The notes under the pieces: model-generated
The model's database searches: none
The model's input: only the letters and a program-made list of their open reading frames with translations
Told to the model about the DNA's origin: nothing
In this document: positions 10,866-21,666 of the stretch, one piece after another
Position numbering within the stretch: position 1 is the first letter of the stretch
How the letters are laid out: every line of letters begins with the position of its first letter
Translations under genes and position numbers: made by a program
NCBI RefSeq assembly: GCF_019059575.1
Contig: NW_024881843.1
Location: 62,001 to 126,000 of the forward strand
Direction: 5' to 3'
Length of the DNA: 64,000 bases
Source: Amphibalanus amphitrite
Taxonomy: Eukaryota; Arthropoda; Thecostraca; Balanomorpha; Balanidae

Positions 10866-12982
10866 CAGGCACGTACCCAGGATTTCGCCCAGGAGGGGGC
10901 CACCTGCTTTCGAAGGGGCCCCCCACAGTGTTTAGGGCCCCCCAGGTTCCCTGGGGGCCCCCGGGAGTCATGAGGAACCTTTCGATGGTGGGGGGGGGGG
11001 GGGGGCATAGTGGGTCCGGTCTCTCCTGCAGACGTAGGTGAGAAAACGCCACGTGTGTGGGAAAACGCAATTCAATTCTTTACAACCTAATGTAGCATTT
11101 GGTTGTGATTTATTGTGTTCAACTTCATCAAAGTCAATTAAAACGGTCTCTGTAACGGTCTAAGCCTTGAGAAAATGTGGAAAATTGGAAAGTAAAAATA
11201 TTTTTGCTTGAGGAGTGTGCATGAAACGCACGGCATTTTATGAGCGAGCGCCTCAATTACTGAACATCCTCCAATTCCGGATATGTAGGTATATAATATA
11301 ATAGTGGGGAATAAATGTCTCGTTATCGGAATTCCACTATCTGGCAACTAGCCCTATGTAAACGCGGCTATTATATGTTTCACTAGGAATCGAGCGCAAT
11401 TGTACTTTTAGCCAGAAAATAAATGCTTGGGTAATTCTGGGACACTCTGTATTAATTGGAGAAATAGGACTTAGGAGGAAATGCGATTGCAAATCGACCC
11501 ACATCCCTGTGTTAGCCAATGACGCCTTTGGGGCCAAGGTTGGGGGGTATTCAGTTTAGCCTTTTTGTTTTTCTGTGATATCTCCGGCACCGTGAAAGAT
11601 ATTGGCTCCTTCAGATGAGTGCCTACTCCAGTCACTACTTATATCCAGTAGCCAGTAGCCACTCAGATGATTTGGGATCAATCAGGTGATAAGCGTACTT
11701 TCAGACGACCCGGGGCCCCCAGTCGACCAGGGGTTCCCAGACGACCAGGTTCTCCAGATGACTAGGGGCCCCACTGCCCCAGGCGACCAGGGCCCTCCAG
11801 GCGACCAAGGGCCAATGCGATCAGGTCCCCAAAGCGATCAGGGGCCCCCAGGCGACCAGGGGGCCCCATGCGACCAGACCCCCGACTACCAGGGGCCCCC
11901 AGGCGACCAGGGGCCCCCTAGGTGACCAGCGGCCCTCAGGCGATCAGGGGCCCCCAGGCGACCAGGGGATCCCAGGCTACCAGGGGCCCAAGGCGACCAG
12001 GGTCCCCCAGGCGACTAGGGGCGACCGGGGGCCCCAGGCAACCAGGGGCCCATGCGACCAGGCCCCCCGGCTACCAGGGGCCCCCTGGGCGACTAGGTAC
12101 CCCCAGTCGACCAGGGGTTCCCAGGCGACCAGGTCCTCCAGATGACTAGGGGCCCCACTGCCCCAGGCGACCAGGGCCCTCCAGGCGACCAAGGGCCAAT
12201 GCGATCAAGTCCCCAAAGCGATCAGGGGCCCCCATGCGACCAGGGGCCCCATGCGACCAGACCCCCGGCTACCAGGGGCCCCCAGGCGACCAGGGGCCCT
12301 CTAGGTGACCAGCGGCCCTCAGGCGATCAGGGGCCCCCAGGCGACCAGGGGATCCCAGGCTACCAGGGGCCCAAGGCGACCAGGCTCCCCCAGGCGACTA
12401 GGGGCGACCGGGGGCCCCAGGCAACCAGGGGCCCCATGCGACCAGGCCCCCCGGCTACCAGGGGCCCCATGGGCGACTAGGTACCCCCAGGCGATCAGGG
12501 GCCTCAATATCATGCGACCAGAGGCCCCCCATGCGACTAGGGCCCCCTAGGCGACTAGAGGTCACAGACTATCAGGGGCCCATACGACCAGGCCCCCGGC
12601 TATCAGGGCCCCCTAGGCAACTAGGGGCCCCCAGTCGATCAGGGGCCTCATGCGACCAGAGGCCCCCCATGCGACCAGGGCCCCCTAGGCGACTAGGGGC
12701 CACAGGCTATCAGGGGCCCCATGAGACCAGGCCCCCGGCTACCAGAGGCCCCCTAGGCGACCAGGGGCCCAGGAAACTGTGGGCCCTTGGATGACTGCAG
12801 GGGCCCCTCGGGTACCCAGGGCACATACATGAAACTTTAATATCAATTTTTCTTCCGAGTAAAAGACGTTTTATCCAGTGTTTAAAAAATATCCTGGGGC
12901 CTGAGGGGCCCCCTGAGCGACTTCGGCGCTCAGGGGGGGGGCCTTGGCCCCCGTGGCCCCCCCCCCCTTGGGTACGTCACTG
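10866..12982. mobile_element. hAT-like element inserted in the fold-back arm, 2117 bp
   Basis: Termini CAGGCACGTACCCAGG and (reversed) CAGTGACGTACCCAAGG are flanked by a perfect 8-bp TSD AAAACAAG (10858-10865, 12983-12990). The intact opposite arm at about 13996-14020 (ACATGTTTTATGGG) shows the approximate empty site. CAGNG-type ends and an 8-bp TSD indicate hAT. The interior is mostly a minisatellite, with no transposase. Confidence 0.8.
11690..12790. repeat. Minisatellite, unit about 18 bp (GCGACCAGGGGCCCCCAG)
   Basis: About 1.1 kb of tandem variants of GGCGACCAGGGGCCCCCA. A higher-order duplication is visible: the block beginning near 11690 recurs beginning near 12100, with the same variant order. 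The collagen-like Gly-Pro/Asp-Gln frames on both strands are repeat artefacts. Confidence 0.85.
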
Positions 12983-14501
12983 AAAACAAGTGTCACAGGC
13001 TGCGAATATCAGTTTTGATTTTCGGGGATATGTGCCTACCTGGTTGACCTGACCTTGACCCTGACCTATGCTTGACTGACCCCTTCATGGATCTGACACT
13101 CTTTTAGGCCTTATATGAAAAATTGTGCACCGTTTTGACAGAGTTTATGACGAGAGGCGCCCATTGCGAGGTTCTGAAGTCCATGCTACTGAAAGCCCGA
13201 TTTCAGGTGTTTGACCTGACCTTGACCCGACCTGTGACCTCAAAAATCAACTTTAAAGTACTCATCTGAAGCGTTTCGTCGCGTTCTTTCGTTTGCCGCC
13301 TCGTGCGTTTCGCTGCGCCTATTAGTTCTCGAGTTATCGGCTGGGGGCGTTTAACGCCCCCCCCCCCCCCCCCAGCAAACGGCGGGTGGCGAAATACCCC
13401 AGCAACTGCCGGGTTAAAGAGGGAATTGAAAGGCAGCGGAAAATTCCTTCAAATTATGGAATGTGAATTTTCGGGCCGTAAACGTGCCTACACAATTTAT
13501 CATTTTATAGTAAACAACATTCCTTGTAAGCCTCTGATCACAGTAACACTCATAGCAGTGTTATACTCGGGGGCTATGATACCCCGGCAGTTGCTGGGGT
13601 ATTTCGCCACCCACCGTTTGCTGGGGGGGGGGGCGTTAAACGCCCCCAGCCGATAACTCGAGAACCAATAGGCGCAGCGAAACGCACGAGGCGGCAAACG
13701 AAAGAACGCGACGAGACGCTTCAGATGAGTACTTTAAAGTTGAATTTTGAGGTCACAGGTCGGGTCAAGGTCAGGTCAAACACCTGAAATCGGGCTTTCA
13801 GTGGCATTGACTTCAGGACTTCGCAATGGGCGCCTCTCGTCATATACTCTGTCAAAACGGTGCACAATCCATCATATAAGGCCTACAAGAGTGTCAGCTC
13901 CATGTAGGGGTCAGTCAAGCATAGGTCAGGGTCAAGGTCAGGTCAACCGGGAAGGCACATATCCCCGAAAATCAAAACTGACATTCGCAGCCTGTGACAC
14001 ATGTTTTATGGGTAATTTGGGGCGTAGAACACGATGGTGACATTCATTTTATCATATGTGTACGTGTTTGGCCCAAAAAGTTCAATTTAAGAAATTCATG
14101 TATCATGGTCGTGAAGTAGTCACGAGAAATTGCCAAGATTCAGTTCAAGATTTTGGAAAATGCGGAACGATAATCAATAATCGAAGATAGCCATTTGATT
14201 GTTCATGGCATTGGCAGTCTAATGGCGTTTACGGCATGTCTGTATGTCTATTCTGTGATTTTATATGATTTTTTGAACATATGCCGTTTTTGGTCGAAAA
14301 CTCAGAAATCATGACGTCACTAAAACCTCGATATCTCAAAAATTTTCCGACCGATTTTTTTGAAACTTTGTCACAATAATCTTCAATCAATTCCCTACAG
14401 GTACCCAAAATTTGGCGCGCCTGCGGCGCGCCGTTTTTATGCTATGGCCCGGCGAAAAAAGTGGGGGCGTTTAACGCCCCCCCCCCAGCAACTCGCGGGA
14501 T

Positions 14502-15238
14502 ACTTACCCTAAAATTCGATCTGGAGAAAGGGGAGAAGTAGGGGAGGATTAGGGGAACCTCCATTTAACTCCTATGTAAATACGGCTAATGTTAATTTCC
14601 ACGAGACACTGATCCAGTATCATCTCATTCATGTCTGACCTTAGGTCACTGAGATTCAAAACTCGCAGGACACGTGTCAAGTATATGCCCCGGTAGCGTT
14701 TCGTGCTACAGTGCTTACGCTATTAGCGAAAAATTGTGTGGTTCCGTTGCCGCTAAGCTAGTCCAATTTTACCCTGACATTGTACTGTTGTTTTTGTCAC
14801 ATTGTGACCTGACAATACGGGCTGACATGAAATGACTGTGAACCAAAATTTTCAGGGAAGGTGCCAGAAGGATGCCCGAGAGAGGCTATGCCAAATTTGG
14901 CGGCGCGTAGCTATTTTCGTAAAACCTGGGGGGGGGCTGATTTCCTAAAACGGAGGATCCCGCAAACTGTGTCGAAGAAAAAATGCTCAGTTCCTTGCTA
15001 TGTAGACCCCAGCCATTACGAGTTCTGGTTGCTACAGCGTTTTTGCGGTGGAGTCTAACGAACATTCTCATGAGACAGGTGACTTACCCAATACCCACCT
15101 ACTCCCCCAACGAAGCACCCTGTAGCCGAAACGTCTGCTATTTATTAAATGTTTATTTGGTCGGTCATTTTCGCTCGAATGCGTCTCGGACGACTGGTTT
15201 AGCCGATGTCAGGGTGACGGTGCGCCTGTGTGCCGCAG
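14502..15238. other. End of the 11.3-kb RALBP1 intron
   Basis: No element was recognised. The intron ends with CGCCTGTGTGCCGCAG at 15238. The open frame running through 14983-15238 is a chance upstream extension of the exon frame. Confidence 0.5.
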
Positions 15239-15422
15239 AGCCGGCCGAGCTGGTGCCCGAGCTGGTGCCCGAGCTGGTGCGCCAGCTGGTGCTGCTGCGT
15301 CTGGAGGAGGACGAGCTGGAGTCGAGCGGCCGCGAACTGCGCAGCCGGCTGGCGGCCGAGCGCACAGAGATCGGCCGGCTGCGCGACACCATCCGCGAGA
15401 TGGAGACGCTCTACAAGTACCG
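15239..15422 (+). CDS. RALBP1: RALBP1 C-terminal coiled-coil exon
   Basis: The acceptor is TGTGCCGCAG ending 15238, and the donor is CG|GTGAGC with GT at 15423. The exon encodes about 61 residues forming a charged coiled coil: ELVPELVPELVRQLV, then LLRLEEDELESSGRELRS, ERTEIGRLRDTIREMETLY. The order leucine-rich helix, acidic stretch, arginine/glutamate helix matches my knowledge of the RALBP1 (Rlip) C-terminus, which follows the RhoGAP and Ral-binding regions. RALBP1 is an effector of RalA in endocytosis and actin control. The entry phase is 1 and the exit phase is 2; the exit matches the next exon, 112 bp downstream. The N-terminal domains are not in this window. Confidence 0.7.
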
Positions 15423-15534
15423 GTGAGCTGCAGCCGTGCGGGCGCGCTGCTGGCCTGAGCTGCTGGCCGCCGGTGGCTGGGTACGTGTGCCGGCGCCGGC
15501 TGTGCGCCGAGCTGACGGGCGGCGCGTGTTGCAG

Positions 15535-15652
15535 GACGTACTCGGTGGACAGCAGCGACGACTCGTCGGCGGACGCCAGCGACGACAGCGACTCGGAGGA
15601 GGAGCTGGTCGGCCAGCTGCGGCACGTCATCGAGCTCAACCAGCAGCTGCAG
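15535..15652 (+). CDS. RALBP1: RALBP1 C-terminal exon with acidic serine linker
   Basis: The acceptor is GTGTTGCAG ending 15534, and the donor is CTGCAG|GTAGCG with GT at 15653. The first base completes the codon left by the preceding exon. The product reads TYSVDSSDDSSADAS, DDSDSEEELVGQLRHVI, ELNQQLQ: an Asp/Ser/Glu-rich linker and the start of a second coiled coil. The family has the same order (tyrosine, serine/glutamate-rich stretch, EEEL, then a helix with a conserved asparagine). The exon exits in phase 0, which fits the last exon at 29409 across a 13.8-kb intron. Confidence 0.72.
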
Positions 15653-15950
15653 GTAGCGCCCGCCCGCCGGCCGGCCGGCCCCAATTCCCACCCTCGCCGG
15701 CACACCACATACCCAGTCCGACATGCTCTTCAAATGACGCTCTTTTAACACTTATGTCCATCAAAAACTGATGTAATGATACTGGAATTTTTCGTTTGCC
15801 CCTTGTCCCTTACTAGAGCTGCCATGGAGCGTATCAGCGAAAAAGTTGGGCGATGTCCCCTTCGGGCCTTAGGCCACCCTGTCAGCTTACCCACTCTGCA
15901 GTCTGCACTGTCAAAAAAATGTTGCAACTTCGCAACGCCGCCAACGCCAG
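15653..15950. other. Start of the 13.8-kb RALBP1 intron
   Basis: The donor GTAGCG is followed by intron sequence up to the left flank of the BEL element. The left TSD copy GCCAG lies at 15946-15950. No other feature was recognised. Confidence 0.5.
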
Positions 15951-16295
15951 TGTAACGGCCATTCAAATCAATTTCTACAAATAAACCGCCATTCTACTAG
16001 GTGCCGCTATATTGTACGTAAAACCTGAAACAAACAATAGTATCAACAAAAAATAATACACATGGACACACGAACAACACAAAACCAATCATTTCAAAGC
16101 ATTGCATACATTAATCAATTATCAATGGACAATAATCTTACTTTTGTGGGATCTGACGTCCCAGTATCACAATCGTACGTGTCAATGGCCACGCTTCACC
16201 GCGTGCCACGCCCTGTTCAAGGTTCTATTAATTGGAGGCGGCAAATTGGGGAAAAGAAAACATCGCTGCCCAATGACCTCTGGGCGGCGGTTACA
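15951..16295 (-). repeat. 3' LTR of the BEL/Pao element
   Basis: 345 bp, TG...CA ends, with inverted terminal TGTAAC/GTTACA. It differs from the other LTR by a one-base shorter A-run near 16080 and by C versus T near 16270. Confidence 0.95.
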
Positions 16296-16924
16296 CTCCC
16301 ACCAATCGGTCACGATTCTATAACAAGACAGTCCACATTTGCGCAACACGACCGACGACGGTAAAGATGGTGGTAAACTGAAATCATCTTATGTCACGAG
16401 AGTTGCCCGTCGTCCATCACTAAGCGTCACTCGGCAGCCACTCACGATACGTAGCGCCAACACATACTAGTCAGCTCACTCGTCGGCTGACGTGCCACTC
16501 TCCTCAGTTCACAACGCACTAACAACCACCACACTGTCGGTGGCTGTTAACTGTTTATGTCGCAGGCTCTGAGGCACTGCATGACTGTATGTCTCAGTTA
16601 AACCTTCAACGTCTGAGCCACTGTCATCAAATGAGCCACTGTCGTCACTGGCAGAGCCACAGACAGCCCCACGCGCAACGCTCAGGGTCGCAGCAGTAGT
16701 CTAGGCTACGCAGCAGTCCAGGCTACGCAGCAGCTACACAGTTCAGCCCGACAGCTGCGCACAGTTCAGCCCCCACTGAGCGCCGTCGATGGCTGCAGCC
16801 GCCAACTCTGCTCAAGCACCGCCGAAGCCACCACCAGCGCGCGGCCCGGCCCCGCAGAGCGCCGCCGGAGCCACCAGCAGCGCGCGGAGCCACCAGCTCC
16901 GCCGAGCGCCACCGAAGTCGGCGC
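16296..16924 (-). other. BEL 3' untranslated region
   Basis: Non-coding interval between the pol stop codon and the 3' LTR. It contains short direct repeats (GCAGTCCAGGCTACGCAGCA near 16690-16735; CACCAGCAGCGCGCGG-like near 16810-16890). Frames on the plus strand here are not supported as genes. Confidence 0.6.
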
Positions 16925-19900
16925 CTACGGGAGGAGCCGCACCAGCTTCTGTATCGGTCGATCATATGTTCCGTCTTTCGTGCGTACGGCGACCCGCCGG
17001 ACGAATCCGTCGTCGGACGGATGAAGCCGCGTGACGCGCCCCAGCATCCACTTGCAGCGGGGAGAGTTGTCGTCGACAACGAGCACGACGCTGTCCAGTT
17101 CGATGTTCTCGTGCGCTGTCGCCCATTTCCTCCTTTCCTGGAGACTCGGGAGGAACTCGGAGCGCCATCGTTGCCAGAACCGGTTTGCCAGGTACTGGAC
17201 GCGTCGCCAGCGACGACGGCAGTAGACGTCAGTCCTCTGAAAGGCACCAGGCGGCGAAAGCACTACATTACATTTCTGTGTTAGTAGAGTCATGGGTGAG
17301 ATTGGGTGGGGTTCATCGGGAGTCATGTTGAAGGATGTGAGGGGCCTGCTATTAACGATAGCTTCCACTTCGCAGAGCAGCGTTCTCAGGAGCTCGTCAT
17401 CCGGCCGAGCCCCGTGACATTCCTGAACGAGACCGCCCAAGACAGCCCGAGCGGAGCGAATCATGCGCTCCCAGACGCCTCCTGCGTGGCTGGCTGTGGG
17501 GACATTCATCCGAAAGATGACCCAGTCGCAGTTCTCCTTCACCAGCTCTCTGCGTATCCTGTCGTCGTCCATCTCGTCCAAAGCCTGCTCTAAGGCTCTC
17601 TTCCCGCCCACGAAGTTTGTGCCTCTGTCACTTCGTAGCACCCTCACCGGGCCTCTTCGGCTCACAAACCGTCTGTAGGCGTTAAGAAAAGAGTCCGTCG
17701 ACAGTGAGTTTGCCGTCTCGATATGCACTGCCCGAGACGACATGCACGTGAAGAGAACGCCCCACCTTTTCACTTCACTCCGTCGCTCCTGTACCAGGAA
17801 TGGACCAAACAAGTCCACGCCTGAATAGGTGAAAGGCGCCGCAGGTTCCAGTCTGTCATGCGGCAGGTCGGCCATCTTCTGATTCAGAACGTGGCCACGG
17901 AGCTTCTTGCAGTTGACACACTTCAGAATCAGGCGTGCCACCGATCGTCTCCCTCCGACGACCCAGTAGCCAGATGACCTCAGTCGAGCGAGAGTGAGTC
18001 CTCGCCCAGCATGTCCGACTTTCTCATGGCACTCCTTGACGATCAGATACGTCACGTGGCTTCGGTTGGGGATGATAACAAGGTGCACCTCACTCTCTGG
18101 AAAACCGCTCCTGCGAAGCCTCCCACCAACACAGATCAACCCGTCTCGCACAACTGGATCGAGACGAGACAACTCCTTGGGAACCGTGGCGGTCCGCCGG
18201 CCGGCTCCCACCGTCCTTGCCTGTCCCGATCGTCCAGCGCGGTCGACTTCACCTGGCAGCTCCTGTCGCTGCAATGCTGTCAGAATGATCCTCTCTGCTT
18301 CTTCCAGTTCTTCTACTCCGACTTGCGTTTTGGGAACATCTCGTGACTGCACGGCACTCCTCTTCATCATCACGAGGTGGTGAAGTTTCCTCACGTACAG
18401 GACGCACGTCGCTACTGCTCGCTTGGCTCGCACCCAGCTAGAGAAGTACTCGAGCCTCTTCGGAATTCCAGCGAACTCCTCCCGCACTGCTGTGGCGAAG
18501 CTGAAAGCAGAGCGTGACTTCACCTCAGGATCTTCGTCTCCAACCTCCCGTGGTCCCTCGCCCTCCGGCAGGACCGCACGGGACAGGAAGGCAGGTCCGT
18601 GCCACCACAAGGCACTCTCCACCAGTTCCTCGGCTCTGATGCCTCGGGAGGCAAGATCGGCTGGATTCTCCTCACTTGTCACGTGCCTCCACTGACTTGG
18701 CTCAGTATGGTTGCGAATTTCCTGAACTCGATTCGCGACATAAACGTGAAAACGTCTCGCTTCGTTCGAAATATAGCCTAACACCACCTTACTGTCTGTC
18801 CAGTAGAACTCTTGTAGGTGCTGCAGCTTCAGTTCGTCCTGGAGGAACTTGCTCATCCTCACAGAGAGTACGGCAGCGGTCAACTCGAGCCTTGGCACCG
18901 TAACCGGCTTGGTTGGTGCCACACGAGCCTTGCTGATGATCAGTGAACAGTTGACCAGTCCATTTTGGTCAACCGTCCTCACGTAACTGCACTGCCCGTA
19001 GCCCACAGCGCTGGCGTCGGAGAAATGATGCAGCTCTACAGTCATCTTGTCCTGCAGCCCACCTTCCACATAGCATCGTGGAACACTCACGATCTTCAGA
19101 GCCAACATACTCTCCATCCACTCCTTCCATGCGTCAGCCACATCGCTGGGCACGGGATCGTCCCATCCGCAGCCCTCACGACACAGCTCCCTCAGTAGCA
19201 ATTTCCCTCTCAAAATGAAAGGAGACACCAGGCCCAGTGGATCAAAAAACGAACTTACTACTGATAGTATTCCTCTTCTGGTCACTTCTCTGACTCTTGG
19301 CGTGACGTGGATGGATAACATGTCGGTGTCCGTGTCCCAGTCGATTCCCAGAGTCCGCTCAACGGGAAGATCACCGGAACCGACATCTAGACTCCGAAGT
19401 CCAGCGCAGCGACTCTCCATCGGCACCGACTTCACGACATCAATGCTGTTCGAGAGGATCTTGTGAACAGTGAAGCCTCCACGTGCGCAGAGCTTTCTGG
19501 TCGTGTCAATCAGTTTGACCGCTGTCTCGGCGTCTGGTACAGAGATGAGACCGTCGTCAATATAGAAATCACCTTTCATAAAGTCGGCGGCCTCTCTTTC
19601 AGTGTCACCTCGCCGACAGTCAGCAGCAGCTCTGAGTGCAAACATTGCACACGCGGGTGACGAGGTGGCACCGAATAGGTGAGTCTTCATCCGGTACTCA
19701 GTTGGGTCTCTTTTCAAATCGCCATCCTCCCACCACAGGAACCTGAGCAAGTTGCGATCCCTGACGTCGACTCCCACTTGGTTGAACATCGCCTCCAAGT
19801 CGCAGGAAACCGCCACAGGCTCCTTACGGAAACGGCACAGGATTCCGGTGAGGCTGTTTGTGAGGTCCGGTCCCTGTAAGAGGTGGCTGTTTAGCACGTG

Positions 19901-21666
19901 ACCCCGAAACTCTGCACTGCAGTCAAATACGATTCTAATCTTGTTCTTTTGTGGGTGGTACACCCCGTGATGCGGAATGTACCAAACCCTGCCATCATCC
20001 AGCTCCAGTTCTTCACTGGGGACTTTCTCTGCGTAGCCCTTCTCTAACGTCGCCGCCATGAAGCCGGTGTAGTCGTGTCTGTAGGCCTCGTTTCTCACCA
20101 GCTTCGCCTTCAGTCCTTTGAGTCTTTGCATGGCGACTGTCTTGTTGTTTGGCATGGACACTTTGTCATTCTTCAGTGGCAGCGGCATCTGAAAATGGCC
20201 ATCCTCGCGGTGCTCGAGTCCCTCACTCATCTTCTTCACAAACTGTTGATCCTGGATCGATAAAGCTGTCTTATCCTCTCGGCCAGTCTCCTGGAAGTCG
20301 GATTCGAGCACCTTCAGCACCTCCAGTGGGCTCACCTCGCGCACCTGTGATCTGAAGGCGAAATGACAACGTTTGGGGTGACCATCGCTAGTGTCCACCA
20401 GATGACACGTCGCGTCCGGGTCGTTGCTCCCACCGAGACAGCCAACGATGCCCCACCCCAGGTGGGTTCGGATCGCCCAGGGCTCGTCGTCCTTACCAGA
20501 AACCACGTCCAGTGGCTTGATGGCGCGTGAACAGTTGGTCCCCAAAAGCAGAGCCACTGGTGCGTCAGGGAAGAACTCCGGCATTTTACTGGCTACTCTC
20601 TCCAGATGCTTCCACTTCATGGCTGTCTCCCTTTTAGGAACGACCTTCTTGGAGCATGGGATTTCAGGACGAGTGTAGGTTGATGGCAGTCTGATGGCTT
20701 CATCTGCTGTCAGGGGCTGGATCACCAGACCCTGTACCGCTCGGCTGCTGATGACCGACTTCCCCGTCATAGTGCTCAGCTCCAGTTTCGTGGCTCTTCC
20801 GTCGACTTTCAGGGCTTCACAAACAGGCTCTGAAGCAAAACAGGCATCAGACTGAGCGTCCAGTACAGCATACACCAGCACGCTGTGTTCCGGGTTGTCA
20901 ACATGACTCAGTAGCACTGGCACCACCAGTGAGTGACAGCAGCCTCCTCCTTCAGCATCTGACACAGAGCCCGAGCAGAATGAAGTCGCCTGCGGTGCCA
21001 CGTGGGACGTCCTCTGTTGGCCTTCAGGCTGAACCTCAGCTTTCTTGAGAAGTGACTCATCATGCAGAATCGTAGGGTGCCACCTGCCACATTCATCACA
21101 CTTGCATCTTGAGCGGCATTCCCTCCACCTGTGTCCTCTTCTTAAGCAGCCTCGACACAGTCCCAGCTCGTTGACCTTGCTGTTCCGTTCAGTTCCAGTC
21201 ATCCTTTTGAAGGTGTCGCAGTCGCTGATCTTGTGCTGGTGTTGACACAGTTCGCATGTTGAAGGCTTCCTTGTGTCAACTTGAGTTCCTCCATTGGCCC
21301 TCTTCACACCCGTTGTGGACATGAAAGTCCTGGCCTTACTCTGTGTCTTCTGTGGGACTTGCCGCGTTTCTTCACACTTGGGTACATCCACTGGTCCGCA
21401 AGCAATCCTGGCTTCGATGCCGACAAAACGGACAAACTCTGAGAACGGTGGATGTCTCCTTTTAGCAACGCCCTTTTCATCGTAGAGCCACTTGTCCACC
21501 TCCCTCTTCCATCTGTCCACCAGGTACTTGGGCAGCTTCTTCACCATCATCTGAATTTCCAGGTAGTCATCCAGGATTCCTAGGTGGCGAAGAGGACCCG
21601 CAGCTGCCGCTTGGCAGTGCTCGAGGAAATCAGCATAGTCTCTGAGAGCACGACCATCTTCATTTT
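16925..21666 (-). CDS. pol: BEL/Pao Gag C-terminus and Pol polyprotein
   Basis: The open frame continues from 21889, but about the first 74 residues are read from the inserted TIR element. The native part starts at about residue 75. In order (residues counted from 21889): the rest of the Gag DUF1759-type region to about 160; Cys/His knuckles at 202-275 (CELC; CRGCLRRGHRWREC); aspartic protease with D at 344 in LDAQSD; reverse transcriptase about 600-830 with D697 and the YIDD box at 776-779; RNase H about 950-1085 (D958, LELTAA, TDSK, NPADLASRG); integrase zinc finger about 1286-1328, core D1359, D1421, E1474; and the BEL-type C-terminal DUF5641 region to 1654. All catalytic positions I can read are present, and there is no internal stop. 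The product would copy and integrate the element. Confidence 0.93.
21659..21666. repeat. 8-bp TSD (left copy) of the insertion in gag
   Basis: TTCATTTT here and at 23891-23898 flanks the inserted element. The duplication ends on a codon boundary in both flanking reading frames, so gag and pol are in the same phase on either side. Confidence 0.9.

Larger units (their letters stand above)
9448..14501. mobile_element. Large fold-back element with 850-bp inverted arms
   Basis: Outer ends are ACCCGCGAGTTGCTTGGGGG (left) and, reversed, ATCCCGCGAGTTGCTGGGGG (right). Both sides have ACTTA (9443-9447, 14502-14506) as a possible 5-bp TSD. The core is a long palindrome: the arm at 10391-10857 continuing at 12983-13362 matches the reverse complement of 13628-14475. 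A second inverted pair (13371-13416 and 13577-13626) surrounds a unique 160-bp loop. The arms carry TGACCT/AGGTCA runs. The left arm is split by a hAT-like insertion. No transposase was found. Confidence 0.65.

Noticed and set aside
11686-12794. Long collagen-like Gly-Pro/Asp-Gln open frames on both strands
   Set aside because: They are read through the GCGACCAGGGGCCCCCAG minisatellite, are open in several phases, and end with the array.
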